From positions 1 to 6,207 of the forward strand of contig JAQUAR010000103.1 of the NCBI GenBank assembly GCA_028687155.1: a stretch of DNA of 6,207 bases, written 5' to 3'. The notes beneath the pieces are model-generated. The model was given only the letters and a program-made list of their open reading frames with translations. It did no database searches and was not told where the DNA came from. The number at the start of each line of letters is the position of its first letter. Within the stretch, counting starts at the first letter, position 1. A program made the translations under genes and the position numbers. Origin of the DNA: Methylacidiphilaceae bacterium (lineage in GTDB: Bacteria > Verrucomicrobiota > Verrucomicrobiia > Methylacidiphilales > Methylacidiphilaceae). Below, one piece after another: positions 1 to 5,645 of this stretch.

Positions 1-1764
1 AGCCTCGGCATCCCTTCCGCTTACCCGATTCCGGGGGCGAAGGCCAATCGCCCGAGCAATGGCTTGCGCCGTCAGCAGATGGTCCCCGGTGATCATCTTC
101 ACGTCGATTCCGGCGGCTTGACATCGGGCGACCGCGCGGATCGCCTCGGGTCGGGGGGGATCCTCCATTCCTTGCAGTCCTAGGAAGACCAGATCGCCGG
201 GAAGATCCGAGGAGGTGAGCGTGCTCTGTCCTGGAGGAAAGACCATTCGCGCAAACGCGAGCACCCGCAATCCCTCCCGCGCCCAATCGTGCGCTTGGCG
301 CAGGATCCGCTCCGCGTGCAGCGGAGTCGACTCTCCCTCTGCTCCCAGCGCCTGGGAGCAGAGGGAGAGCAGGGTTTCCGCAGCCCCCTTAAGATACGCA
401 ACCCTGGAACCGGAAGCTTTCTCCTCGATCAAGACGGCCATCCAACGGGACTCGGAGGAAAACGGGATCGCATCGAGCCGTCGGAATGCCTCGACCGACT
501 CTCTCTCGCCGTCGACGTCCCGTGCCGCCTGGAGCAGGGCGACTTCAGTCGGATCGCCCTCGGAAACGAGTTTCCCCTCCGCTTGGCGGAGCCGGGCATC
601 GTTGCAAAGAACTCCGCAAAGCAGGCACTCCCGCAGCGCGTGGGGCAGAGGGCGCCCCTTCGGGGGGGAGTTCCATGGAAAAAACGTTCCCCCGGCCCAA
701 ATCCGCATCACCCGCATGCGGCCCTCGGTGAGGGTTCCTGTCTTATCCGAGCAGATCACCGTCGTGCTTCCGAGAGCCTCGACGGCTGGCAGATGGCGGA
801 CGATCGCTCGGCGCTTGGCCATTCGGCCGACACCAATGGCCAGAGTCGCCGTGACTGCGGCGGGAAGCCCTTCCGGAATCATGGCGACAGCAAGCGCCAC
901 GGCGGCAAGGAACATCTGCTTCGCTGGCTCCCCCCGAGCGACTCCTGTCCCGAAGACGAGGGCAGCGAGAGCGAGGATTACCCAGACGCTTCCCCGGCTG
1001 AAGCGCGCCATCCGGCGGCTCAAGGGGGTCGAGAGTTCGGCGGTTTCCGTAACCAGGCGGCCGATCCTCCCGACCTCGGTTGCCGACCCCGTGGCCACGA
1101 CGACGCCGGTCGCGGCTCCTCGGCTCACGAGGGTGCCCGCAAAGGCCATGTTGCCCCGGTCGGGCAGAGGGATTTGCTCCGGGAGCCTGCCAGTCTCCTT
1201 TTCTGCAGGCACCGATTCTCCGGTGAGTGCCGCCTCGTTGACCGCCAGGTCTCGGAGCCGAATCAAGCGAAGATCGGCTGCAATGAGAGTCCCCGCTTCC
1301 AAGAAGACAATGTCTCCCGGAACGAGATCGATGGACGCAACCTGGGCAGTGGCTCCATTGCGGCGGACGGTCCCCGGGGAGGCGAGCAAGCGGGAGAGAG
1401 CCCAGAGCGCCTTTTCGGCCCGGCTCTCCTGAGCGAAGCCCACCAAGGCGTTGCCGACCACGACACCGAGAATGAGGAAGCCGTCGATTCGGTCCCCGAT
1501 CGCAAAGGAAAGCAGGCTGGCGCAGAGCAGGACGTAGAGCAGAGGGCTGTCGAACTGCCGGAGAAGGAGGCGAAGATTTCCCGTTCGCTGCGGGCCTGGG
1601 AGCTGGTTCTTTCCATAGCGGGCTTGGCGCACGCGAACCTCCGCATCAGCCAACCCGAACTCCTCGTCCGTGTCGAGCCGAGACAGGACCTCGCCCGCAT
1701 CCATGGCATGCCAGATGCGGGGTTTTTCGCCGACAGCCTCGCGGGAGCGGATCGGAATTCCCAT
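1..1764 (-). CDS. P2-type (SERCA/PacL-like) cation-transporting ATPase, 3' end cut by window
   Basis: This is an ATP-driven ion pump of the inner membrane, probably exporting Ca2+ or a related cation. The frame is open without interruption from ATG 1764 to position 1 (588 codons). The usual length is roughly 850-950, so the C-terminal third is outside. Seen in order: a cation-ATPase N-terminal domain (about 15-70); helices M1 (about 73-90) and M2 (92-112); the actuator domain with TGES at 181-184; M3 (258-276); M4 with IPEGLPA (E298); the phosphorylation loop SDKTGTLT (phospho-acceptor D340); the nucleotide-binding K459 in LKGAAE; DPPRPEA; and MITGDH (TGD at 559-561). The M4 residues V293, A294, I296 and E298 match the site II Ca2+ ligands of SERCA (V304, A305, I307, E309), and the E298-D340 spacing equals that of SERCA. 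The M5/M6 ligands are not visible, so the ion is inferred. A perfect inverted repeat lies inside the coding sequence at 331-369. Confidence 0.95.
   Translation of the reverse strand, partial: MGIPIRSREAVGEKPRIWHAMDAGEVLSRLDTDEEFGLADAEVRVRQARYGKNQLPGPQRTGNLRLLLRQFDSPLLYVLLCASLLSFAIGDRIDGFLILGVVVGNALVGFAQESRAEKALWALSRLLASPGTVRRNGATAQVASIDLVPGDIVFLEAGTLIAADLRLIRLRDLAVNEAALTGESVPAEKETGRLPEQIPLPDRGNMAFAGTLVSRGAATGVVVATGSATEVGRIGRLVTETAELSTPLSRRMARFSRGSVWVILALAALVFGTGVARGEPAKQMFLAAVALAVAMIPEGLPAAVTATLAIGVGRMAKRRAIVRHLPAVEALGSTTVICSDKTGTLTEGRMRVMRIWAGGTFFPWNSPPKGRPLPHALRECLLCGVLCNDARLRQAEGKLVSEGDPTEVALLQAARDVDGERESVEAFRRLDAIPFSSESRWMAVLIEEKASGSRVAYLKGAAETLLSLCSQALGAEGESTPLHAERILRQAHDWAREGLRVLAFARMVFPPGQSTLTSSDLPGDLVFLGLQGMEDPPRPEAIRAVARCQAAGIDVKMITGDHLLTAQAIARAIGLRPRNRVSGRDAEA
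310..326. repeat. Short inverted repeat inside the ATPase gene
   Basis: CTCCGC (310-315) and GCGGAG (321-326) are perfect complements around the 5-nt loop GTGCA. It lies 4 nt from the much longer inverted repeat at 331-369, so the mRNA could form two stem-loops side by side. On its own a 6-bp stem is unremarkable in GC-rich DNA. Confidence 0.6.
331..369. repeat. Perfect 18-bp inverted repeat, 3-nt loop, within the ATPase N domain
   Basis: The left arm CTCTCCCTCTGCTCCCAG (331-348) and right arm CTGGGAGCAGAGGGAGAG (352-369) are exact reverse complements separated by CGC. In the ATPase frame it encodes the stretch LLSLCSQALGAEGES, just after the conserved KGAAE motif, in a loop that varies among relatives. 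It keeps the reading frame. No U-tract follows on either strand, so it does not look like a standard intrinsic terminator. The structure is seen directly. A role (cruciform, mRNA hairpin, or scar of a template-switch mutation) is inference. Confidence 0.9.
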
Positions 1765-1781
1765 GACGCTTTTCCTAACCT

Positions 1782-1812
1782 ACTATACGTAGCTGCTCTC
1801 GTTCCATGCCAA
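1782..1812 (-). promoter_or_regulatory. Possible sigma-70-type promoter for the ATPase gene
   Basis: Read on the minus strand there is TTGGCA (1812-1807) and TATAGT (1787-1782), each five of six matches to the -35 and -10 consensus, with a 19-nt spacer, which is longer than ideal. The -10 would lie about 18 nt before the ATPase ATG at 1764, giving a very short leader with only a weak purine-rich ribosome site (AGG ahead of AAAAGCGTC). It sits after the hairpin at 1823-1858. A chance match is quite possible. Confidence 0.3.
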
Positions 1813-1822
1813 CCACCCGGGG

Positions 1823-1858
1823 CCGGCGGACACCCCTCGCGCGCCGGGGTCCGTCCGG
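1823..1858 (-). terminator. GC-rich hairpin between exoD and the ATPase gene; possible terminator without U-tract
   Basis: CCGGCGGACACCCC (1823-1836) and GGGGTCCGTCCGG (1846-1858) can pair over about 12 bp with a 2-nt bulge on one side and a 1-nt bulge on the other, around a 9-nt loop. It lies 30 nt after the exoD stop codon and 59 nt before the ATPase start. The downstream side (lower coordinates) is GC-rich with no run of T on the minus strand. It may end or pause exoD transcription, or it may be a structured spacer. Confidence 0.35.
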
Positions 1859-1887
1859 CGTCGCGCAGGTTTCAGGCCCTCCGTTTG

Positions 1888-2574
1888 CTATTCTCCTCCC
1901 GAACCCGTTGTGAAGAGGAGCCGGTGAAGCCCAATGACCGGTCCTAGAAAGAGAAGCGCGAAGAGCAAGAGCGCCGCGCCGCACACCACATAGCCCGCAA
2001 GAATCCAGCCTCCATCGCGCTCGATCTCGCCCAAGGCCAAGAGAGCGACTGCGAGCGCGGGAACAAAGTTGGTGAAGGGGACCGGAACAGGCAGGGAGAG
2101 GAGGAGGGCCATGATCATGATGGCGACGCCATGCCCTTGACGGGCGGCTCTGCTTTCCGAGAACCAGGCCAGGCGAGGTCTTGCCAGGCGCTCAAAGGTC
2201 CGAAGAGCGGGAAGCGCTCGAAGGAGAAGCGCGGAAAAGGCCTTGGCAGGAAGCCGCCTTTCGGCGACCGCCTTCGGAAGCCACGGACCTTGCCCCAGAG
2301 TCTGACGAAGTCCGAGAAAGGCAAGGGCAAGCCCGAACACGGTAGAGAGGCCGGGCACCGGCAGCGGCAAGCAAAAAGGGAGGACCAGCAGAAGCTGGAG
2401 GACTCCTCCTCCGCGACCTTGGAAGGATAGCACTGCTTCCCGGAGAGAGACCGTTTCCGAAGCGGCTGCACGACAGGCGAGCTCTTCGAGCTGTTGAGAA
2501 AGTCGAGGAGAAGAGGTCTTCGCAGGGCGACCCTTTTCCGTAGGCTCCCTTTCCGTGGGGTGAGGGCGGGGCAT
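1888..2574 (-). CDS. exoD: ExoD-family inner-membrane protein
   Basis: This 228-residue integral membrane protein belongs to the ExoD family (named from a Sinorhizobium exopolysaccharide gene); its biochemical role is not established. It has a charged N-terminus (1-40), then two related hydrophobic halves, each with the family's proline-rich signature. The first is PFCLPLPVPGLST (66-78) followed by a helix and a basic linker (GPWLP, then many Arg/Lys). The second is SLPVPVPFTNFVPAL (about 160-174), then ALLALGEIERDGG and a final hydrophobic stretch. The length is typical. The ATG at 2574 is chosen because GGAG (minus strand, 2585-2582) lies 7 nt before it. A TTG at 2577 directly before it would leave only 4 nt. 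A 7-bp hairpin (2588-2609) abuts this ribosome site. The gene follows the hydroquinone reductase gene by about 70 nt in the same direction. Confidence 0.88.
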   Translation of the reverse strand: MPRPHPTEREPTEKGRPAKTSSPRLSQQLEELACRAAASETVSLREAVLSFQGRGGGVLQLLLVLPFCLPLPVPGLSTVFGLALAFLGLRQTLGQGPWLPKAVAERRLPAKAFSALLLRALPALRTFERLARPRLAWFSESRAARQGHGVAIMIMALLLSLPVPVPFTNFVPALAVALLALGEIERDGGWILAGYVVCGAALLLFALLFLGPVIGLHRLLFTTGSGGE

Positions 2575-2581
2575 CAATCAG

Positions 2582-2585
2582 CTCC
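2582..2585 (-). promoter_or_regulatory. Shine-Dalgarno site that decides the exoD start
   Basis: GGAG on the minus strand lies 7 nt upstream of ATG 2574 and 4 nt upstream of the adjacent TTG 2577. The spacing favours the ATG. It is 2 nt from the base of the hairpin at 2588-2609, so folding could affect its access. Confidence 0.65.
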
Positions 2586-2587
2586 GG

Positions 2588-2609
2588 AAGCAGCGGCAAA
2601 AGGCTGCTT
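2588..2609 (-). repeat. Hairpin immediately upstream of the exoD ribosome site
   Basis: AAGCAGC (2588-2594) and GCTGCTT (2603-2609) form a perfect 7-bp stem with an 8-nt loop. It lies between the hydroquinone reductase stop (2645) and the exoD Shine-Dalgarno site, with no U-tract after it on the minus strand. It may be a weak terminator of the upstream gene or a 5' UTR element of exoD. Confidence 0.55.
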
Positions 2610-2644
2610 GTCCTTTCCAGATTGGGCTTAGCCGACCGGATTCG

Positions 2645-3604
2645 CTAACGCCCCCCCGTTCTCCTAAGCGCGTCCCGGCCGTGGGGAGCGGTCAGATCCT
2701 GGATCGGTCCGAGCGGAACGATGCGGGTCGGATTGATGTCGTCATGGGTGAGATAGTAGTGGCGCTTGATCTGGTCGAAGTCGACGGTCGCGGCAATCCC
2801 GTCCCACTGATACAGGTCCCGCAGATAGCCTGAGAGGTTTGGATAGTCGACGATGCGCCGCAGATTGCACTTGAAGTGGCCATGGTAGACCGCATCGAAG
2901 CGGATGAGGGTGACGAAGAGCCGCCAGTCGCTTTCGACCGGTTTGGTTCCAAAGAGATAGCGGGTCGTCGCAAGCCGCTTCTCGAGCGCATCCAGAGAGT
3001 CGAAGAGGAGGCGGACCTTCTCCTCGTAGATCGGCTGGCTCGTGGCGAAGCCCGCACGGTAGACTCCGTCGTTGATCCGCTCGTAAAGCCAGCCGTTGAG
3101 TCGGTCGATCTCCTTCCGCAGGGGATGGGGATAGAGATCGACCGAGGGGTCCGCCCAAGCGCCGAATTCCAACTCGAACATCCGCAAGATGTCATCGTCC
3201 GAGTTGTTCACGATCCGCCGGGTCCGCTTATCCCAAAGGACCGGGACTGTGACGCGCCCTCGGTAGGCTGGGTCGGTCGCACGGTAGGCCTCGTTCAGAA
3301 ATTGGAATCCGTTGACCGGATCGGCGGAAGCCCCTGGAACCTCCCGGAAGGCCCAACCCCGATCATCGCGAATCGGGTCGACCACGGTCATCCCGACTAC
3401 CGCTTCCAATCGTTTGAGCTTCCGGGCGATGATGGTCCGATGTGCCCAAGGGCAGGCCCAAGACACATAGAGATGGTAGCGTCCCGCTTCAGCGGGAAAG
3501 CCCGAACTGCCGTCGGCGGAGATCCAGCCGCGGAAGGCATCGTTCTGGCGCACGAAGGCTCCCTCCACCGACTCCTCCTCGGGAAATTGCGCTCGGACGG
3601 CCAT
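2645..3604 (-). CDS. yqjG: Glutathionyl-hydroquinone reductase (Xi-class GST, YqjG/ECM4 family)
   Basis: This cytoplasmic enzyme uses glutathione to reduce glutathionyl-hydroquinones back to hydroquinones, a quinone detoxification or repair step. The 319-residue protein spans the full family. It has the N-terminal FRGWI segment (24-28), the catalytic motif WACPWAHR with C51, and VPVLWD (120-125) with the cis-Pro of the thioredoxin fold. The helical domain carries DGVYRAGFAT (179-188), SDWRLFVTLIRFDAVYHGHFKCNLRR (the last part near 239-250), DYPNLSGYLRDLYQ, IKRHYY (279-284) and NPTRIVPLGP (291-300). Y182, Y240 and the HYY tyrosines match those lining the active site in the family. Oddly, residues 133-139 read NNSDDDI where the family normally has NNESSEI, so the Glu-Ser pair that holds the glutamyl end of glutathione is altered. 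The ATG at 3604 fits the family N-terminus and an in-frame stop lies upstream, but no good ribosome site precedes it. It probably depends on cellular glutathione. Confidence 0.95.
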   Translation of the reverse strand: MAVRAQFPEEESVEGAFVRQNDAFRGWISADGSSGFPAEAGRYHLYVSWACPWAHRTIIARKLKRLEAVVGMTVVDPIRDDRGWAFREVPGASADPVNGFQFLNEAYRATDPAYRGRVTVPVLWDKRTRRIVNNSDDDILRMFELEFGAWADPSVDLYPHPLRKEIDRLNGWLYERINDGVYRAGFATSQPIYEEKVRLLFDSLDALEKRLATTRYLFGTKPVESDWRLFVTLIRFDAVYHGHFKCNLRRIVDYPNLSGYLRDLYQWDGIAATVDFDQIKRHYYLTHDDINPTRIVPLGPIQDLTAPHGRDALRRTGGR

Positions 3605-3824
3605 CTTGAAAAAAACTATGCTCTGTTTTCGGAAAAGCGAACAAATCCTCCTTCACGCCGGATCGAAAAGGAGGAACTCCGGCCGCGGAAATGCCCGCGA
3701 TCTTCTCTTCCTCCAGGAGAGCGGCCCATCCCCCTCTTCCCGTCCGCTCCCGTTACGCTTTCGGGCACCTCACATCCAGGCCGACGCGTCTCGCCTCGGG
3801 GACGAACTTGGTGAGAAGTGCCAG
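3605..3824. other. 220-nt intergenic region with hairpins, no gene seen
   Basis: This gap separates the DUF202 gene from the hydroquinone reductase gene, both on the minus strand. I find no credible small gene on either strand. It holds the CCTCCTT/AAGGAGG inverted repeat (3646-3675) and a small GC hairpin (3684-3688 with 3695-3699). Close to the downstream start is an AT-rich stretch with a weak -10-like CATAGT on the minus strand but no convincing -35. It is the longest gap in the window, so an unrecognised promoter for the reductase gene is plausible. Confidence 0.5.
3646..3675 (-). repeat. Inverted repeat pairing SD-like and anti-SD-like sequences upstream of yqjG
   Basis: TCCTCCTT (3646-3653) and AAGGAGGA (3668-3675) form a perfect 8-bp stem with a 14-nt loop. 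On the minus strand the first arm is TCCTCCTT, like the 3' end of 16S rRNA, and the second is AAGGAGGA, a near-ideal ribosome site. No ATG or GTG follows that site at normal spacing. The annotated yqjG ATG is about 42 nt further on, and the nearest TTG is only 2 nt away. Any regulatory role is inference. Confidence 0.6.
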
Positions 3825-4217
3825 CTAGAGGGCGACGCGGAGTGCCAGATAGAGACCGAGCAGGATGCCGGCGCCAGCCAGGCAGGCGCCCAGGATTGTA
3901 TCGAAGAGAACGAAGTTGCTCTTTTCCAATTCCGGGCTGTCGATCTGCCGAGCATAGAGACGGTAGCGAAGGGCCGCCATGCCGATCATGATTGCTCCCA
4001 GGGTCAGGAAGGCGAGCCCGATCAGTCGGGTCGCCGACTCCTGCATCGTCGCGGGCTCTTGCGTCGTCCCAGGCTGATTGAGTGCGAGGCGAAGATAATC
4101 GAGAAAGAGGGTGAACTTCTCCAGCAGGAATCCGAACGCCATCAGTCCGATGCTCGTCCGAATCCAGGCAAGATAAGTGCGTTCGTTGGCCGAGTGTTCC
4201 CCGAAGTTCCTTCTCAT
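3825..4217 (-). CDS. DUF202 (YidH-like) small inner-membrane protein
   Basis: This 130-residue protein belongs to the DUF202 family, whose best-known member is E. coli YidH; the function is unknown. The diagnostic motif ANERTYLAWIRTS is at 10-22, running into the first membrane helix (about 14-40). A second helix (about 63-85, rich in Gly, Leu and Ile) ends in RYRLYARQI. A third (about 106-128) finishes the protein. The three-helix layout and length match the family. A linker at 47-62 rich in Gln, Thr and Glu joins helices one and two. The ATG at 4217 puts the motif at the expected distance from the N-terminus, but its ribosome site is weak. A perfect 8-bp hairpin (4234-4258) ends 16 nt before it. 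It lies between a transaminase and a detoxification gene, which gives no clear functional hint. Confidence 0.88.
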   Translation of the reverse strand: MRRNFGEHSANERTYLAWIRTSIGLMAFGFLLEKFTLFLDYLRLALNQPGTTQEPATMQESATRLIGLAFLTLGAIMIGMAALRYRLYARQIDSPELEKSNFVLFDTILGACLAGAGILLGLYLALRVAL

Positions 4218-4233
4218 TGGAGACGGGCTTGCT

Positions 4234-4258
4234 CAGGGAGCCGTTAGCCTGCTCCCTG
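4234..4258 (-). repeat. Perfect 8-bp hairpin just upstream of the DUF202 start
   Basis: CAGGGAGC (4234-4241) and GCTCCCTG (4251-4258) pair exactly around a 9-nt loop (CGTTAGCCT). On the minus strand it ends 16 nt before the ATG at 4217 and is not followed by a U-tract. It could end the aminotransferase transcript about 140 nt after its stop codon, or be a leader structure near the ribosome site of the DUF202 gene. Confidence 0.6.
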
Positions 4259-4398
4259 CCCGGGATCGGCTCGCAATCGGTCCCTTCTTCGCGGGTCGAA
4301 ACGATTCTGACCTGGAAAAGCTATGTCGATCCCGCCTCAGCATCCCGTAGCCCTCGGAAGGAAGGGAGGGACGGGGTGCCATGGGGCTTACAAGCGGC

Positions 4399-5562
4399 TT
4401 ACAGGCGCTTGAGGAAGCCGCCCAGCCGCTCCACTCCGTTTTGCAGGCTTTCCATGTCGGTGGCATAGGAAAGACGCACCGTCCGGTCGTCGCCAAAGGC
4501 GATCCCAGGAATGACCATCACCTTTTCTTCTTCCAGGAGGCGCTCGGCAAACTGGGTGGAGGAAAGCCTCGTCTCCCCGATCTCGAGCAGAAGATAAAAC
4601 GTCCCCTGGGGTCGGAGAAAGTGGATTTTGGAAAAGGTGCTGAGCTCCGTCACCAGGAAATCCCTTCGCCGCGCATACTCTTGGGTCATGGCCCGCACGC
4701 AGTCCTGCGGACCCCGATAAGCGGCTAAGGCTCCTTTTTGCGCAAACGAGGTTACGTTGGAGGTCGAGTGGCTCTGAATCGCTTCCACGGCTCCCGCAGC
4801 CCAAGGAGGAGAGGCCACATAACCGAGCCGCCAACCGGTCATCGCGTAAGCTTTGCTGAAGCCGTTGACGGTGAAGGTGAGCGGATAGAAGGCGGCGTCC
4901 AGGGAAGCAATGCTCCAGTGCCTCTGTTCGTCGAACAGAATCTTTTCGTAGATTTCGTCGGAGAGGATCAGGATATCTTCCTCGATCGCAACTCGAGCCA
5001 GCGCCTCAAGCTCTTCCCGCGTATAGACCGACCCGGTGGGGTTCCCCGGGCTGTTGAGGATGATCATCCGGGTCTTCGGGGTCATGGCCTCGGCAAAATC
5101 CTCCGGCGTAATCTTGAAGCCATTCTCCAGCCGAGTGGGAACGATGACCGGCTCCCCATCGGCGATCTTGACCATCTCTGGGTAGCTCAACCAGTAGGGA
5201 GCGGGGATGATGACCTCGTCTTCGGGCTCCAAAGTCGCCAGGAGGACATTGAGACAGGCGTGCTTGGCTCCGCAGCTAACCGTAATCTGCGCCGGCTCGT
5301 AGGCGAGACCGTTGTCCGCTTTCAGCTTGTCGACGATGGCCTCGCGCAGTTCGGGGATGCCCGAAGAGGGCGTATACTTGGTGAAGCCCGCATCCAGAGA
5401 TCCCATGGCGGCCGCCTTAATGAACTCCGGAGTGTCGAAATCGGGCTCGCCCGAGGCGAGGTTGATGATATCTATACCTTTTGCCTTCATCGACTTAGCC
5501 TTGCTTCCCAAGGCAAGAGTGAGAGAAGGGGTAATGCGTTTGGCACGAGAAGATAGTTCCAT
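4399..5562 (-). CDS. aspC: Aspartate-type aminotransferase, PLP fold type I (class I/II)
   Basis: This cytoplasmic PLP enzyme most likely moves the amino group between aspartate and 2-oxoglutarate; some relatives also act on prephenate. The 387-residue protein is full length. Seen in order: LASGEPDFDTP (35-45) with the substrate-loop glycine; TKYTPSSGIPELREA (61-75); SCGAKHA with K100, equivalent to the lysine that binds the dicarboxylate side chain in Thermus-type enzymes; PYWLSYPEM with W124 near the cofactor; NSPGNPTG with N174; SDEIYE with D202 (pairs with the pyridine nitrogen) and Y205; NGFSKAYAMTGWRLGY with the Schiff-base lysine K237 and phosphate-binding R245; and VRLSYA with R363, which binds the substrate carboxylate. 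All catalytic residues are intact. The ATG at 5562 has AAAGGG a few bases upstream. It follows ndk by 70 nt in the same direction and may share its transcript. The dual prephenate activity cannot be judged here. Confidence 0.93.
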   Translation of the reverse strand: MELSSRAKRITPSLTLALGSKAKSMKAKGIDIINLASGEPDFDTPEFIKAAAMGSLDAGFTKYTPSSGIPELREAIVDKLKADNGLAYEPAQITVSCGAKHACLNVLLATLEPEDEVIIPAPYWLSYPEMVKIADGEPVIVPTRLENGFKITPEDFAEAMTPKTRMIILNSPGNPTGSVYTREELEALARVAIEEDILILSDEIYEKILFDEQRHWSIASLDAAFYPLTFTVNGFSKAYAMTGWRLGYVASPPWAAGAVEAIQSHSTSNVTSFAQKGALAAYRGPQDCVRAMTQEYARRRDFLVTELSTFSKIHFLRPQGTFYLLLEIGETRLSSTQFAERLLEEEKVMVIPGIAFGDDRTVRLSYATDMESLQNGVERLGGFLKRL

Positions 5563-5599
5563 GGGACCCTTTCGGTTGTTCGACGAGTGAGGAAGCGAG

Positions 5600-5628
5600 T
5601 GCGGCGAGAAGCCGTGGTGTTAGCCGCA
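5600..5628 (-). repeat. Weak inverted repeat between ndk and the aminotransferase gene
   Basis: TGCGGC (5600-5605) and GCCGCA (5623-5628) could form a 6-bp stem with a 17-nt loop. The loop is long and the stem short, so it is a weaker candidate than the other intergenic hairpins. No U-tract follows. Confidence 0.3.
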
Positions 5629-5645
5629 GTAATTAGCCGTAGTAT
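5620..5645. repeat. Imperfect 13-bp tandem duplication across the ndk stop codon
   Basis: TTAGCCGCAGTAA (5620-5632) is followed directly by TTAGCCGTAGTAT (5633-5645), matching at 11 of 13 positions. The second unit covers the last codons and the TAA stop of ndk (5633-5635). The first lies just past the stop. Because 13 is not a multiple of three, the copy does not extend the protein in frame. Confidence 0.6.

Noticed and set aside
673..682. TTCCATGGAA palindrome in the ATPase gene
   Set aside because: A 10-bp palindrome is expected by chance in several places in 6 kb and shows no spacing or context that suggests a binding site.
215..1947. Long plus-strand open frames (215-1432 and 289-1947), up to 552 codons
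   Set aside because: They lie antisense to the ATPase, whose frame carries every family motif. Their translations are rich in Arg, Ser and Pro and show no domain. High GC removes stops from the other frames.
2575..2577. TTG as the start codon of exoD
   Set aside because: The directly following ATG (2574) has better spacing (7 nt) from GGAG, and the choice changes only one residue.
3684..3699. Small GC hairpin (CGCGG with CCGCG) as a terminator of the DUF202 gene
   Set aside because: The stem is only 5 bp, has no U-tract, and is more than 120 nt from the stop codon, so the call would be unsupported.
2876..4247. Plus-strand open frames over the hydroquinone reductase and DUF202 genes (2876-3814 and 3606-4247)
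   Set aside because: Both are mirror images of clearly conserved minus-strand genes and have no recognisable motif or ribosome site.
4218..4398. tRNA or small RNA gene between the aminotransferase and DUF202 genes
   Set aside because: One hairpin is present, but there is no cloverleaf, anticodon arm or T-loop sequence, and no clear promoter or U-tract terminator.
4388..4834. Minus-strand frame of 148 codons overlapping the aminotransferase
   Set aside because: It is an alternative frame within the aminotransferase gene, with low-complexity composition and no family signature.
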